A DNA stretch of 64,000 bases from Sulfuricurvum sp. (lineage in GTDB: Bacteria; Campylobacterota; Campylobacteria; Campylobacterales; Sulfurimonadaceae). Numbering within the stretch: the first letter of the stretch is position 1; each line of letters starts with the position of its first letter. Positions 17,731 through 27,781 of the stretch are shown here, in pieces. The position numbers were made by a program, and so were the translations under genes. Below the pieces are notes generated by a model that saw nothing but the letters and a program-made list of their open reading frames with translations, was not told the DNA's origin and made no database searches. The stretch spans positions 289,087 through 353,086 of the forward strand of contig JAUYAU010000011.1 of the NCBI GenBank assembly GCA_030693335.1, in the 5' to 3' direction.

Positions 17731-18405
17731 TTAAGAATTTAAAATGAGCATATAGCCTTGCCCTGAAAAGTTTTTAATGGTGATCTCATTTCCCAGTTTT
17801 TTTCTCAACTGCATGACATGGGTTCTCAGTGCGTATTTTGTCATGGGTATATTGCCCCAAATCTCAGTTTCTAATCGAGTATAATCCATTGGTACGTTGG
17901 GATTGGTAACCAATAAATGCAAAATGTCATTTTCAGTTTTTGTTAATTGTAATGATCGATTATTTTTTAAAAGATTTTTATTGTTAAGATCATAGTTATG
18001 GCAATGAGATAGCGGTATTATATTTGCATTTTTTTTTGTGTAACGGTCATATTCTTCATTGAGGTGTGTCAGTAGTTCATTAACGTTTATAGGTTTGATC
18101 AAATAACGGTTTACATTTAGGTTAATAGCACTGAGCAGATCTTCTTTGTCAGAATGGGCGGATGTGACAATGATATGGACATTTGGATCGATTTCCCGCA
18201 CTTTTTGGATCAATTCCAGTCCTCCCATCTGGGGCATTCTTAAATCCACGATCATAACACGCGGAGATATTTTATGATAGAGATCCAAACCAATCAGACC
18301 ATTCTCGGCAATATGAATATTTGAAAACCGTCGATTAAGTATCGTCTGCATTTTCTCACGTATTCGATGATCGTCTTCAACGTACAGTATTGGAAAATGG
18401 ATCAT
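17731..18405 (-). CDS. OmpR-family response regulator
   Basis: A 224-residue two-domain regulator. The receiver domain (residues 1-120) has YVEDDHRIR, the phospho-acceptor aspartate in VMIVDLRMPQMGG, the threonine/serine position in IIVTSAHS and the lysine in RYLIKPINV. The C-terminal winged helix (about 135-224) is short: LTKTENDILHLLVTNPN ... RTHVMQLRKKLG ... GQGYMLI. No kinase is adjacent on this strand; the neighbouring signalling genes are divergent, so it may be controlled by a kinase of the block that follows. Confidence 0.88.
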   Translation of the reverse strand: MIHFPILYVEDDHRIREKMQTILNRRFSNIHIAENGLIGLDLYHKISPRVMIVDLRMPQMGGLELIQKVREIDPNVHIIVTSAHSDKEDLLSAINLNVNRYLIKPINVNELLTHLNEEYDRYTKKNANIIPLSHCHNYDLNNKNLLKNNRSLQLTKTENDILHLLVTNPNVPMDYTRLETEIWGNIPMTKYALRTHVMQLRKKLGNEITIKNFSGQGYMLILNS

Positions 18406-18518
18406 GATAATAGACTCACTCTTACGTTTTCTTAAGTTATTATAACAAATAATCTTTATTTTTTCTATATTATATTTTAGTATTGTTTTGTAAATATTGA
18501 ATGAAGGGTTAATCTTTT

Positions 18519-18899
18519 ATGGAACATGTTCTAAAACACACTGATTTTTTGGTTTCACAAACAGACAGTAAGGGAAAAATTCTCTTTGCAAATGAGGACT
18601 TTTGTAAAATAGCAGGTTACAGTCTTGAAGAACTGATTGGACAACCCCACAGCATCGTTCGTCATTCAGACATGCCGCGTGCAGCTTTCAAGGATTTATG
18701 GGATACGGTTAAAAGCGGCAAGGTATGGACAGGCTACGTCAAAAATGCAACCAGAGACGGTGGTTATTATTGGGTTTATGCAACGGTGTACCCAAGTATT
18801 GATTGCGGAGGAAACGAGAGCGGCTATATGTCATGTCGTCGAAAAGTATCACCTGAAGAGATACAAGCAGCTGAAATACTTTACAGATCAATGCGTTAA
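18519..18899 (+). CDS. PAS sensor protein, CetB/Aer-PAS type
   Basis: A 126-residue single PAS domain. Residues 10-110 have the Aer-type pattern: [34 protein letters not shown] and [17 protein letters not shown]. In E. coli Aer this PAS binds FAD and senses redox state. In Campylobacter jejuni the PAS and the receptor are separate proteins, CetB and CetA, and this gene sits 16 bases before a CetA-like receptor, so the same bipartite energy-taxis system is inferred. Homology to CetB itself was not computed. Confidence 0.82.
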   Translation: MEHVLKHTDFLVSQTDSKGKILFANEDFCKIAGYSLEELIGQPHSIVRHSDMPRAAFKDLWDTVKSGKVWTGYVKNATRDGGYYWVYATVYPSIDCGGNESGYMSCRRKVSPEEIQAAEILYRSMR

Positions 18900-18915
18900 A
18901 TTAAGGACAGAAAAA

Positions 18916-20025
18916 ATGAAAAATAGTGTAAAAATTATAATTTTAGTTTTGGCAGGTGCTGTTGGTTTGGCAGTTGCGAGTCTGAGTGCCAGTTTGGTAG
19001 CAACACTATTGGCAATAAGTGTATTAATGGCAGTTAGTATTGGATTGACTATTGTGCCTGCGGTAAAAAATACAAAAACAATAGAAGTGTTGGGCAATTT
19101 TGTTGAACTTATGCAGTTCAAACGCAACCGTTTGGAATTGATCAAAGCCGCTGCAGGAAGTGTGGAAGAACAGATTAATAATCTCATAACAACGCATGAA
19201 GATATTTTGATTCAGGATACCAAAGTCGCAGGGGAGATGGTTCTTTTGGCAGATAAAGTACGCAAAGGTCATTTTATGTGCCGTGTAGGAAGTGACAGCA
19301 ATACCCCTCATGTCCATTTACTGCGAAAAACCATGAACAGCATGCTTGATGCTACAGAAGGTAATTTGGACAATGCGATTAAAGTGTTAGAAGCACTGGC
19401 AGAAGGTAATTTTTCGGCTAAAGCTACCATTGATGTCGAAGGAAAGATGAAACTATTGCTCGAAAAGATCAATGATTTAGGTTCCGCATTGCAATCGATG
19501 GAACATCAAAATGGTGAAGCCAGAGATATTTTAAACAATAATACGAATCAGCTTCGAGAAACGATTGACGGAATGCGTAAAAATCAGTTTGTTGAACTTA
19601 ACGGTATGATTAACTCAACCGTAGAGCGCATACAAATGGTTGCTACTAGAGAGCATGAGCTCGCAGAAAATCTGCAGTCATTGGCGGGTAATGCACAGGA
19701 AACAAAGCAAATCTTGACAACGATCGGTGACATTGCCGATCAGACAAACTTATTGGCACTTAATGCGGCTATTGAAGCAGCGAGGGCAGGTGAACATGGT
19801 CGAGGATTTGCTGTAGTAGCAGACGAAGTACGAAAGCTTGCGGAACGAACGCAAAAAAGCTTGGCAGAAACATCGGCAACGATCAATGTCCTTATTCAAG
19901 CAATCAGTGAAAACAGTGAAGAACTAAATCAAAACATGGATGAAATGGTAGATCTGACACATTACGTAGGGACTGTTGATGAGAAGATGGAAGAGTTGTT
20001 GCGTGTAATGGATGGTTTACGCTAA
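18916..20025 (+). CDS. Membrane chemoreceptor, CetA-like partner of the PAS protein
   Basis: A 369-residue receptor starting at an ATG 8 bases after AAGGA; a longer frame from 18637 overlaps the PAS gene and is not coding. Residues 5-47 form a membrane hairpin ([20 protein letters not shown] then [19 protein letters not shown]) with virtually no periplasmic domain. HAMP-like helices follow, then the conserved signalling tip [21 protein letters not shown] and [16 protein letters not shown]. It would signal to CheW/CheA. The lack of an outside sensor fits control by the separate PAS protein. Confidence 0.85.
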   Translation: MKNSVKIIILVLAGAVGLAVASLSASLVATLLAISVLMAVSIGLTIVPAVKNTKTIEVLGNFVELMQFKRNRLELIKAAAGSVEEQINNLITTHEDILIQDTKVAGEMVLLADKVRKGHFMCRVGSDSNTPHVHLLRKTMNSMLDATEGNLDNAIKVLEALAEGNFSAKATIDVEGKMKLLLEKINDLGSALQSMEHQNGEARDILNNNTNQLRETIDGMRKNQFVELNGMINSTVERIQMVATREHELAENLQSLAGNAQETKQILTTIGDIADQTNLLALNAAIEAARAGEHGRGFAVVADEVRKLAERTQKSLAETSATINVLIQAISENSEELNQNMDEMVDLTHYVGTVDEKMEELLRVMDGLR

Positions 20026-20067
20026 AATAATATTAATAGGATGCAATTATGAGACAAGGGCAACGAT

Positions 20068-21111
20068 ATGACAAATGAACTGAGATTGATGATTGTGGAC
20101 GATGAACCGATCAATGTTATGCTGCTCGAAGAGATTGCCAAAGATATGGGGCATAATCCAATCTCTTTTTATATTCCTAAAGAGGCACTTGAGTGGGCAA
20201 AGATCAATACAGTTGATTTGATTCTGGTTGATTTCAATATGCCTGTTATGAACGGATTGGACTTATTAAAAGAAATCCGTGTGTCCCATCCTGAGATTAT
20301 GAGCATTATGATTACGGCAAATGTAGATAATGCTCTGAAACTCGAAGCATTAGAGTTAGGGGTTAATGATTTTTTGACAAAACCCATTTCAACGGCTGAA
20401 TTTGAGCTGCGACTTCGAAATATGATTGCAATACAAAATGCCCTAAAGACGCAAAAAGAGTTTTCCAAACAGCTCACGATCGAAGTAGAAAAAGCAACTA
20501 AAGAGTTGAGTAAAAGCCAATTTGAAGCGCTGGATGTGCTCTCACGTACTGCTGAATATAAAGATCCTGAAACGGGAAGCCATATCGCCCGTGTGTCACA
20601 CTATTCGAAAATGCTGGCAGAGGCATACGGTCTGGATGAAAAGGAGCAGGAAATTATCTTTTATGCCGCACCTTTGCACGATATTGGCAAGGTCGGAATC
20701 GAAGATGCCGTATTGTTGAAACCCGGAAAACTCACGGACGAAGAGTTTGATCGGATGAAGTTACACAGTACGATTGGTTCCAATATCCTCAAAAACAGTG
20801 CCAATCCGTATTTGGCTGCAGGGGCGGTCGTAGCCGAGTTTCATCATGAAAAATACAATGGCAGAGGGTATCCAAGTGGTCTTGCAGGAGAAGAGATACC
20901 GCTGTACGCTCGGATCGTTGCGATTGCCGATGTGTTTGATGCATTGACTTCGATACGTCCGTATAAAAGAGCATGGAGTTTTGAAGAGGCGCTAGAATTG
21001 ATAGAAAAAGAAAAAGGGGAACATTTTGATCCTCATATTGCAGATCTTTTTATTGCAAATATTGATCGTGTACGAGAAATTTATCAGCAATTTGAAGGAA
21101 TGGATGACTAA
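20068..21111 (+). CDS. Response regulator with HD-GYP c-di-GMP phosphodiesterase domain
   Basis: A 347-residue protein. The receiver (residues 1-125) has MIVDDEPINVMLLEE, phospho-aspartate in LILVDFNMPVMNG and FLTKPIS. A coiled linker leads to the HD-GYP domain (about 150-340) with HDIGKVGIEDAVLLKPG and HHEKYNGRGYPSGLAGEEIP. All metal ligands appear present; the GYP signature has N in place of the common D (HHExxNGRGYP), which is seen in other members. It should degrade cyclic-di-GMP when phosphorylated. The next gene overlaps by one base, making it the first gene of a long signalling operon. Confidence 0.92.
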   Translation: MTNELRLMIVDDEPINVMLLEEIAKDMGHNPISFYIPKEALEWAKINTVDLILVDFNMPVMNGLDLLKEIRVSHPEIMSIMITANVDNALKLEALELGVNDFLTKPISTAEFELRLRNMIAIQNALKTQKEFSKQLTIEVEKATKELSKSQFEALDVLSRTAEYKDPETGSHIARVSHYSKMLAEAYGLDEKEQEIIFYAAPLHDIGKVGIEDAVLLKPGKLTDEEFDRMKLHSTIGSNILKNSANPYLAAGAVVAEFHHEKYNGRGYPSGLAGEEIPLYARIVAIADVFDALTSIRPYKRAWSFEEALELIEKEKGEHFDPHIADLFIANIDRVREIYQQFEGMDD

Positions 21112-22238
21112 TGCAAATACAAGAACTCATTTGGAATAATCAAGAATGGATAGCCAAAGGAGAGCTTGTTGAGCCTGCCTCGGTACAATTGATTCTTCTT
21201 TTTGGGGATGTTGCGGCACTTGAAGACACAGAACATTTTAATTATTTGCACTCACGCTATCCTGCAGCCCATATTGTCGGATCGTCTACGGCTGGGACGA
21301 TTGAGTCGGGTATGGTGTGCGAATACCCTTTGGTAGCAACACTCGTTGCGTTGGAGCGTGGATGGGTTGAAGTCGCCAGTGCTGATGATTTGGATAATGA
21401 AACCTTAGAACAGCGGTCGCGAGAACTCATTGAGCAGCTTCCCCAAGAGAACCTCCGCCATGTTTTTGTATTGATGGAAGGGATGAAGCTTAATGGCTCA
21501 TTGTTGGCAAAAGGGGTAAACAGCACCTCTAGCAATGTAACGATTACCGGAGGTTTGGCCGGGGATCAGTTTTTATTTGAGCGAACGCTGGTCATGTGCG
21601 ATGGAGCTGCGCAAGAGTTCAAGGCAGTAGCGGTAGGATTTTATGGAGATTCGCTGCACATCAGTATCGGATGCGAAACAGGATGGGATGAGTTTGGAGC
21701 TGAGAGGGTTGTTACCCGCTCTTTGGGAAATGTCGTTTATGAGATAGACAACAAGCCGGCACTCAAACTGTATGAAGATTATCTGGGAGAGTTTATCAAA
21801 GATCTCCCCAATAGCGGACTGCAGTTTCCACTCAATGTCAAAGCGCATAATGGGGACAAAGAGGTTGTGCGGGTCATGATGGGGATCAATGAGGATAAAT
21901 CACTCTTTTACGCAGGTGATGTTCCTCAAGGATCGACCGTTCGATTGATGAAAACCAATATTAATAATTTGATTGCAGGTGCGGATTTAGTTGGCGGATT
22001 GATTGCGAAACATAACGATAAACCTGCACTGGGATTGACGGTGAGCTGCAGCGGTAGACGGTCCGTATTAAAGTATATGGTGGATGAGGAACTCGTAGCA
22101 ATTCAGGAGAGACTTGGGAAGAATGTTCATTTGTGCGGATTTTATTCTTTTGGTGAATTGGCCCCATTTTCGGATAATTTACAAGATTGCAAGCTGCACA
22201 ATCAAACAATGACTCTTACGGTTATTTACGAGGACTGA
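21111..22238 (+). CDS. FIST domain sensor protein
   Basis: A 375-residue protein with FIST_N (about residues 25-220) and FIST_C (about 225-360) domains. Markers are AHIVGSSTAGTIESG, ITGGLAGDQ, FKAVAVGFYGD and the C-terminal VHLCGFYSFGELAP. FIST proteins are found with two-component genes and are proposed to bind small ligands such as amino acids; the ligand is unknown. There is no membrane segment, so it is cytosolic. It overlaps the HD-GYP gene by one base and is followed one base later by a kinase. Confidence 0.88.
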   Translation: MQIQELIWNNQEWIAKGELVEPASVQLILLFGDVAALEDTEHFNYLHSRYPAAHIVGSSTAGTIESGMVCEYPLVATLVALERGWVEVASADDLDNETLEQRSRELIEQLPQENLRHVFVLMEGMKLNGSLLAKGVNSTSSNVTITGGLAGDQFLFERTLVMCDGAAQEFKAVAVGFYGDSLHISIGCETGWDEFGAERVVTRSLGNVVYEIDNKPALKLYEDYLGEFIKDLPNSGLQFPLNVKAHNGDKEVVRVMMGINEDKSLFYAGDVPQGSTVRLMKTNINNLIAGADLVGGLIAKHNDKPALGLTVSCSGRRSVLKYMVDEELVAIQERLGKNVHLCGFYSFGELAPFSDNLQDCKLHNQTMTLTVIYED

Positions 22239-22239
22239 G

Positions 22240-23556
22240 ATGCATAAGGTTCTTGAAATACAGCTCAAAAAATCGTTTGGACCGCAATGGCACAGCGCAG
22301 TCGAATCTCCTGAAATGAATAAGCTCTTGGCATTGGTTGATCAATCGTATGCCCAATACGATAAAGACTATCAGTTGCTAGAACATATACTTGAAGTGAA
22401 TTCGACTGAGCTTACCGAGGCCAATAATAATATTTTAAAAAAACATGAGCTGCTGCACAGCGTTACCGAATCGATTGATGATCTCATTTTTTACAAAGAT
22501 TTGAACTTTAGATACATTGGGTGTAACAGCAGTTTTGCAAACTTTTTCGGATTTTCGGTTGAAAACATTATCGGCAAAGAGGATTTTGAACTGTATGAGT
22601 CTCAATACGCATCGCTGTTTCGAGAGATGGATCAGTTGATGTTAAAGGAGATGAAAGCTCGTACCAATAATGAGTGGGTTAAAAATATCAAGGGCGAAGA
22701 TGTGTATCTTCTGACCACAAAAGCGCCATTAGTAAATTCTAATGGGGTGTTGTTCGGGTTAGTAGGTATTGCACGAGATATTACCAAAGAGTTTTATCTT
22801 GAGGAAGAGGTCAAAGCACAGCAGGCGATGCTCATTCAACAAAACCGTCTTGCCGCATTGGGAGAAATGATCGGAAACATCGCGCACCAATGGCGTCAAC
22901 CTCTGAATACATTGGGCTTGATTGTCCAAGATATCCAAGAAGCATACCATTTTAGTGAAGTCAACGAAGACTATATTTATAACACTTCATCTAAAGCGAT
23001 GGAACAGATTAACTATATGTCTCAAACGATCGATGATTTTAGAAACTTTTTTAGTCCGAATAAAGATAAAAAGCTTTTTTCCATCAGCCAAAGTATATCG
23101 GATGCCATTGAAATGTTACTTCCTGATATCAATAAATACGAAATTATGTGTCAAACGACGGTTGATGAGAAGTTAACTGTTTATGGGTTAAGAAATGAAT
23201 TTACGCAAGTGTTACTTAATTTAATCAAGAATGCGCAGGATGCGCTGTTGGAAAATCATGCCAAAGATCCTCGCATTCACATTACAGTAAAAAACGATGA
23301 TAACAAAGTTGAGATATCGATTGCAGACAATGCAGGGGGGATTTCAGAAACAATCATTGACCGAATTTTTGAACCATACTATACGACTAAACAAGAAGGA
23401 AAAGGGACAGGTATTGGGCTGTACATGTCAAAAATGATTATCGAAGAGCACATGGATGGGTTATTAAGTGTTAAAAATACCGATAATGGGGTAACATTTA
23501 CCATTCTTTTGGATACCGCTTTACTTGGAAATAAGGAACTTGATCATGGCGTATAA
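22240..23556 (+). CDS. PAS histidine kinase, HQWRQPLN type
   Basis: A 438-residue soluble kinase. Residues about 70-185 are a PAS domain (VTESIDDLIFYKDLNFRYIG). The phospho-acceptor histidine is H216 in NIAHQWRQPLN. The ATPase domain has LNLIKNAQDAL (N box), IADNAGGI (G1) and GTGIGLYMSK (G2). With no membrane segment it probably reads a cytosolic signal, and the adjacent FIST protein is the obvious candidate input. Its catalytic part is very similar in DNA to that of the next gene. Confidence 0.9.
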   Translation: MHKVLEIQLKKSFGPQWHSAVESPEMNKLLALVDQSYAQYDKDYQLLEHILEVNSTELTEANNNILKKHELLHSVTESIDDLIFYKDLNFRYIGCNSSFANFFGFSVENIIGKEDFELYESQYASLFREMDQLMLKEMKARTNNEWVKNIKGEDVYLLTTKAPLVNSNGVLFGLVGIARDITKEFYLEEEVKAQQAMLIQQNRLAALGEMIGNIAHQWRQPLNTLGLIVQDIQEAYHFSEVNEDYIYNTSSKAMEQINYMSQTIDDFRNFFSPNKDKKLFSISQSISDAIEMLLPDINKYEIMCQTTVDEKLTVYGLRNEFTQVLLNLIKNAQDALLENHAKDPRIHITVKNDDNKVEISIADNAGGISETIIDRIFEPYYTTKQEGKGTGIGLYMSKMIIEEHMDGLLSVKNTDNGVTFTILLDTALLGNKELDHGV

Positions 23557-25477
23557 CATACTGATCGTTGAGGACTCAAAACTCATCAATGACAATCTTA
23601 AAAAAAGCCTTGAATCATACGGTCATTATGTAGAACAGGCATTTGATTATGCAACGGCTGTCGGCTTGATCCAATCGAATCGCTTCGAGTTTATACTTTT
23701 GGATTTGATTCTCCCTGATGGGGAGGGGGAGATGCTGCTTCCTTATGCTAAGCGAGCGGATACGAGAGTCATTGTTATGACAACTGATCGAGACTCGTTT
23801 CGCCGTGATCGTATTTTCGGATTTGGAATCGTTGACTATATTATCAAAGACCGCTATTTTGATGATCTCATCGACGGCATTCGAAAAATGATTCGACAAG
23901 TTGAATCCAATAGCACGTTTACGTTGCTGGTAGTGGATGATTCTGCCTTTATACGTAACAACCTTGAGCTACTACTTATCAGCAGAGGATTTTTGGTTTT
24001 AACGGCTATAGACGGTAAGGAAGCTATTGCAAAGATGCAAGAGTATCCTATTGATGCGTTGATCAGTGATTTGGAAATGCCGACGATGGATGGATTTGAG
24101 CTCATGGCTAAAATCCGACGGAAAAAAGAGTACAGAAATTTGCCGGTGATGATCCTAACAGGCAGTAATGACAGTAATAAGATTGCAAAAGTCATCAAAT
24201 ACGATGTCAAAGATCTCATACGAAAACCCTATATTACGGAAGAGGTGCTTCTCAAAATCGATAATATGATGAATGATGTGCAGCAACGAAGATCTATAGG
24301 AGAGGAGCGTCGTAAGTTTGATTTGTATCACGACGCGATTGTCAACTCGACCCTGTATATGAAGATTTCTCCTGATTTAAAAGCAATCTACATCAACGAA
24401 CGTTTTTCACAGTTACTCTTTGGAAATACACTCGAAGAATTTCAACCCATTTCACTCAAAGAGTTTGTTAAAAATCCTACGTTGGATTTATTTCGATCAT
24501 TGCAAAAACTCTCTCCCCAAAATCCGCCGGTTTATTATATTTTTATGTTTAATAAGTTTGACGGTGCGCCATGCTATGTTTCTGCTACGGTATCGGGAAT
24601 TTTTGATGCTCAGGGAAAGATGATGGAGATGGTGTTTATCGGACACGATATCACGCAGCTGCAACAACATGAACTCTACTTGCAAGAGCAGGTTGAAAAA
24701 CAGATGCAAATCAATTTTGAACAACAGCAGCTGATGTTCAATCAGGCAAAAATGGCGGCGATGGGAGAAATGATCGGTAACATAGCCCACCAATGGCGAC
24801 AGCCCCTCAATGCGCTGGGTCTTATGATACAAGGGATTGAAGATGCTCATTTGCATGGGGAGCTGGATGAACCCTATTTGCATGACATGACGGTAAAATC
24901 GATGACTAAAATCGAATTTATGTCCCAAACGATTGATGATTTTAGAAACTTCTTTCAGCCCAATAAAGCAAAAGAACCATTTGATATGGCCGTTGCCGTT
25001 CATAAAACAATCGACATTATTGGTAAAACGTTGGAAAACCATAATATTGATTTGGTATTGGATGGGGTTGAGGAAGGCGGATTTATGATTGACGGTTATC
25101 GAAACGAACTTCAGCAGGTTATCCTCAATCTTTTGAATAATGCCAAAGATGCTCTTTGCTCAAATGACGGCGAGGGGGTGGGTGCTGAGAAATGGATTCA
25201 TATCTCGATAGAGGAGAAAAAGAAAATGTGTGTTTTGAGCATTGAAGACAATGGCGGCGGTATCCCCGAATCGATCATAGAGCGGATATTTGAACCATAC
25301 TATACGACTAAACAAGAGGGAAAAGGAACGGGGGTAGGTTTGTATATGTCCAAAATGATTATCGAACAAAATATGGGAGGCAGGCTCGAAGTCTCCAATC
25401 ATGCGCAAGGTGCGTGTTTTAGCATTTATTTACCATCTTTAGAAACGCAACTGGCAATGGAAAATAAAAATGGTTGA
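23546..25477 (+). CDS. Receiver-receiver-PAS-histidine kinase
   Basis: A 644-residue hybrid with receivers in front of the kinase. Receiver 1 (about 1-120) has ILIVEDSKL and LLDLILPDGEG; receiver 2 (about 128-245) has LLVVDDSAFI, ISDLEMPTMDG and LIRKPY. A PAS region follows (about 265-375), then the kinase with H415 in NIAHQWRQPLN, LNLLNNAKDAL, IEDNGGGI and GTGVGLYMSK. The start at 23546 follows AAGGA; a TTG at 23525 is less likely. It overlaps the previous gene by 11 bases. The two receivers would let other kinases tune its activity. Confidence 0.9.
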   Translation: MAYNILIVEDSKLINDNLKKSLESYGHYVEQAFDYATAVGLIQSNRFEFILLDLILPDGEGEMLLPYAKRADTRVIVMTTDRDSFRRDRIFGFGIVDYIIKDRYFDDLIDGIRKMIRQVESNSTFTLLVVDDSAFIRNNLELLLISRGFLVLTAIDGKEAIAKMQEYPIDALISDLEMPTMDGFELMAKIRRKKEYRNLPVMILTGSNDSNKIAKVIKYDVKDLIRKPYITEEVLLKIDNMMNDVQQRRSIGEERRKFDLYHDAIVNSTLYMKISPDLKAIYINERFSQLLFGNTLEEFQPISLKEFVKNPTLDLFRSLQKLSPQNPPVYYIFMFNKFDGAPCYVSATVSGIFDAQGKMMEMVFIGHDITQLQQHELYLQEQVEKQMQINFEQQQLMFNQAKMAAMGEMIGNIAHQWRQPLNALGLMIQGIEDAHLHGELDEPYLHDMTVKSMTKIEFMSQTIDDFRNFFQPNKAKEPFDMAVAVHKTIDIIGKTLENHNIDLVLDGVEEGGFMIDGYRNELQQVILNLLNNAKDALCSNDGEGVGAEKWIHISIEEKKKMCVLSIEDNGGGIPESIIERIFEPYYTTKQEGKGTGVGLYMSKMIIEQNMGGRLEVSNHAQGACFSIYLPSLETQLAMENKNG

Positions 25478-27776
25478 GAGAAAAAAGTTTCCGATTTCCG
25501 TCTTAATCGTTGATGATGAACCCTCCATTGTCGAGCAGTTGGCTTTGATTCTAGGGCGTCGTGTAGAGGTTTTTTATACTGCATTTAATGGAAAAGAGGG
25601 ATTCGAATGCTACGAGCGTGAACATCCTGATCTCATAATCAGCGACATTGATATGCCTGTCATGAACGGTATTGAGTTTTTGAAATTGGTACGTGCCGAT
25701 AATCGTACTATTCCGTTTATCTTATCAACAGGGCTTAAAAGTTTAGATATTCTTATCGAAGCGATCGAGCAGGGGATTACCGCCTTTTTACCCAAACCGC
25801 TGCAAATACATGCAATGATCGCCAAGCTCGAAGAGGTAGCAAATCTAAAAGAGCTAGAGCTGGAAGCAAAAAACAGTACTCTTTTAGTAGAGCAATACAA
25901 AAAAATTGTGGATGATTCAATCATCGTTTCAAAAGCTGATACCAATGGGATTATTACGTATGTCAACGATATGTTTTGTGCGGTCAGCGGGTACAATAGA
26001 GATGAGCTCATCGGCCAACCTCATAATATTGTACGTGACCCCTCAATGCCCTCCATTGTCTATAAAGGGTTGTGGGAAACCATTCAAGCAAAAAAAATCT
26101 GGCATGGTATTATCCATAATCGTGCCAAAGACGGAAGCCGTTATACGGTAAAAAGCAGTATTTCCGCTATCTTAGACGGTGCAGGCAATATTATCGAGTA
26201 TATGGCATTGCGTGAAGACGTTACTGAACTTCTAAGAGCGCAAGAAGACGCAAAATTAGCAGCTCAAATCAAGGGAGAGTTTTTAGCGAACATGAGTCAC
26301 GAAATCCGTACTCCTATGAACGGTATTTTAGGATTTACCGATTTGTTGGCACGCAGTAATCTCAATGAACAGCAAACGCGTTATCTTGATGTTATTAGCA
26401 GCAGTACAAAATCATTGCTTGGAATTGTTAATGACATTTTGGATTTTTCAAAAATAGAAAGCGGAAAATTGGAGCTTGATTGTACTAATATTAATCCATT
26501 TGTTGAATTTGTCAACATGCTGCAGCTTTTTACCCCTATTGCTGCTGACAAACATATCAAGCTTGAAGTTCTGATTGACCCATTGCTAAAACCTAGCATA
26601 TCAATTGACCTGCTAAGAGTTCAGCAAGTAGTTTCCAATCTTTTGAGTAATGCAATCAAGTTCACCCCTGAAAATGGGGAGATCACTTTTTATGTTAATT
26701 CTCTGAGAATGGAGGGTGAGTATGAGCGTATACGTATTGGAGTCAGAGATAACGGTGTGGGTATCACGGCCTCGCAGCAAACCAATATTTTCAAAGCATT
26801 TTCTCAAGCTGACAGTTCTATAACGCGGCAATTTGGAGGTACCGGATTGGGACTTACCATCAGTGCGAATTTGGTATCGCTGATGGGAGGAAAGCTCAAT
26901 GTTAATAGCCAAGAAGGGCAAGGCAGCGATTTTTATTTTGACATCAATGTTAAAACTTCTGATATGGCAGTTGAAGCAATTGTTCTCCCTAAAAAAGAGT
27001 CTGCATTACAATTAAGTGGAAAAGTTTTAGTAGCAGAGGATAACGACGTTAATCAGCTTCTCGTTGAAGAGTATTTGAAAGAATTTAATGTTGATTTTAC
27101 CATCGTGTCAAATGGTCAAGAAGCACTTGAGGCATTAGAAAACGATACATACTCTCTGATTTTGATGGACATAAATATGCCTGTAATGGGAGGTATTGAG
27201 GCAACTGGCATAATAAAGGGAAAAGGTATTTCAACTCCCGTTGTCGCGCTAACTGCAAATGCTGTATCCGGTGATCAGGAACGATTTTTAGAACATGGAT
27301 TTGATGGCTATCTTGCTAAGCCGATTGTGCCAAAGGAATTAGAGAAAATTTTTGAAATCTATTTGTCATCTCATCTGGAACGCGAAGAAATGATAGAGGA
27401 AGAGAAAAAAATAGAAATACCTCCTCTAGCAATCATCAATATAGAACTTCTAAAAAAAGAGTTGGACCTTCCGGATAAAATTCTTCATAAATTGCTTACT
27501 TTATTCCTAAACAGTTCTAATAGCAATCTTTTAGAACTTAAAAAAGCTATTGATGATAATGATTTTAACGTAATAGAAAACATGGCGCATAAAATCAAGG
27601 GAGCGGCCGGTAATATGCGCTTTTTTCCTATTGAAGAACTCTCCGGAGAAATTGAAATGCTCGCACGATCTAAAAAAAATGCGGACTATAAGCTCTTGTA
27701 TCTTGATTTTGAAAAGTTGATGAATACCGTTCAAGAAGAAATAAAAATATTATTGACTGCAGTTGAAGGAGAATGA
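25470..27776 (+). CDS. Hybrid histidine kinase: receiver-PAS-HisKA-ATPase-receiver-Hpt
   Basis: A 768-residue phosphorelay protein. Domains in order: receiver (about 10-125; LIVDDEPSI, IISDIDMPVMNG), Aer-type PAS (about 140-255; ELIGQPHNIVRDPSMPS), HisKA with H277 in NMSHEIRTPMNG, ATPase domain (LLSNAIKF, VRDNGVGI, GTGLGLTIS), second receiver (about 510-630; VLVAEDNDVNQLL, LILMDINMPVMGG) and a C-terminal Hpt (about 665-768; NMAHKIKGAAGNMRF). This is the only complete His-Asp-His relay in the operon and could pass phosphate to the HD-GYP receiver. It overlaps both neighbours by a few bases. Confidence 0.92.
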   Translation: MVERKKFPISVLIVDDEPSIVEQLALILGRRVEVFYTAFNGKEGFECYEREHPDLIISDIDMPVMNGIEFLKLVRADNRTIPFILSTGLKSLDILIEAIEQGITAFLPKPLQIHAMIAKLEEVANLKELELEAKNSTLLVEQYKKIVDDSIIVSKADTNGIITYVNDMFCAVSGYNRDELIGQPHNIVRDPSMPSIVYKGLWETIQAKKIWHGIIHNRAKDGSRYTVKSSISAILDGAGNIIEYMALREDVTELLRAQEDAKLAAQIKGEFLANMSHEIRTPMNGILGFTDLLARSNLNEQQTRYLDVISSSTKSLLGIVNDILDFSKIESGKLELDCTNINPFVEFVNMLQLFTPIAADKHIKLEVLIDPLLKPSISIDLLRVQQVVSNLLSNAIKFTPENGEITFYVNSLRMEGEYERIRIGVRDNGVGITASQQTNIFKAFSQADSSITRQFGGTGLGLTISANLVSLMGGKLNVNSQEGQGSDFYFDINVKTSDMAVEAIVLPKKESALQLSGKVLVAEDNDVNQLLVEEYLKEFNVDFTIVSNGQEALEALENDTYSLILMDINMPVMGGIEATGIIKGKGISTPVVALTANAVSGDQERFLEHGFDGYLAKPIVPKELEKIFEIYLSSHLEREEMIEEEKKIEIPPLAIINIELLKKELDLPDKILHKLLTLFLNSSNSNLLELKKAIDDNDFNVIENMAHKIKGAAGNMRFFPIEELSGEIEMLARSKKNADYKLLYLDFEKLMNTVQEEIKILLTAVEGE

Positions 27777-27781
27777 TTGGT

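Noticed and set aside
18637..18915. Long in-frame extension of the CetA-like receptor upstream of 18916
   Set aside because: It overlaps the PAS gene in another frame, encodes unlike sequence and has no ribosome site; AAGGA precedes the ATG at 18916.
9440..19860. Long DNA identity between the two chemoreceptor genes as a repeat element
   Set aside because: The shared GAAGCAGCGAGGGCAGGTGA lies in the universally conserved signalling tip; it reflects protein conservation, not a mobile repeat.
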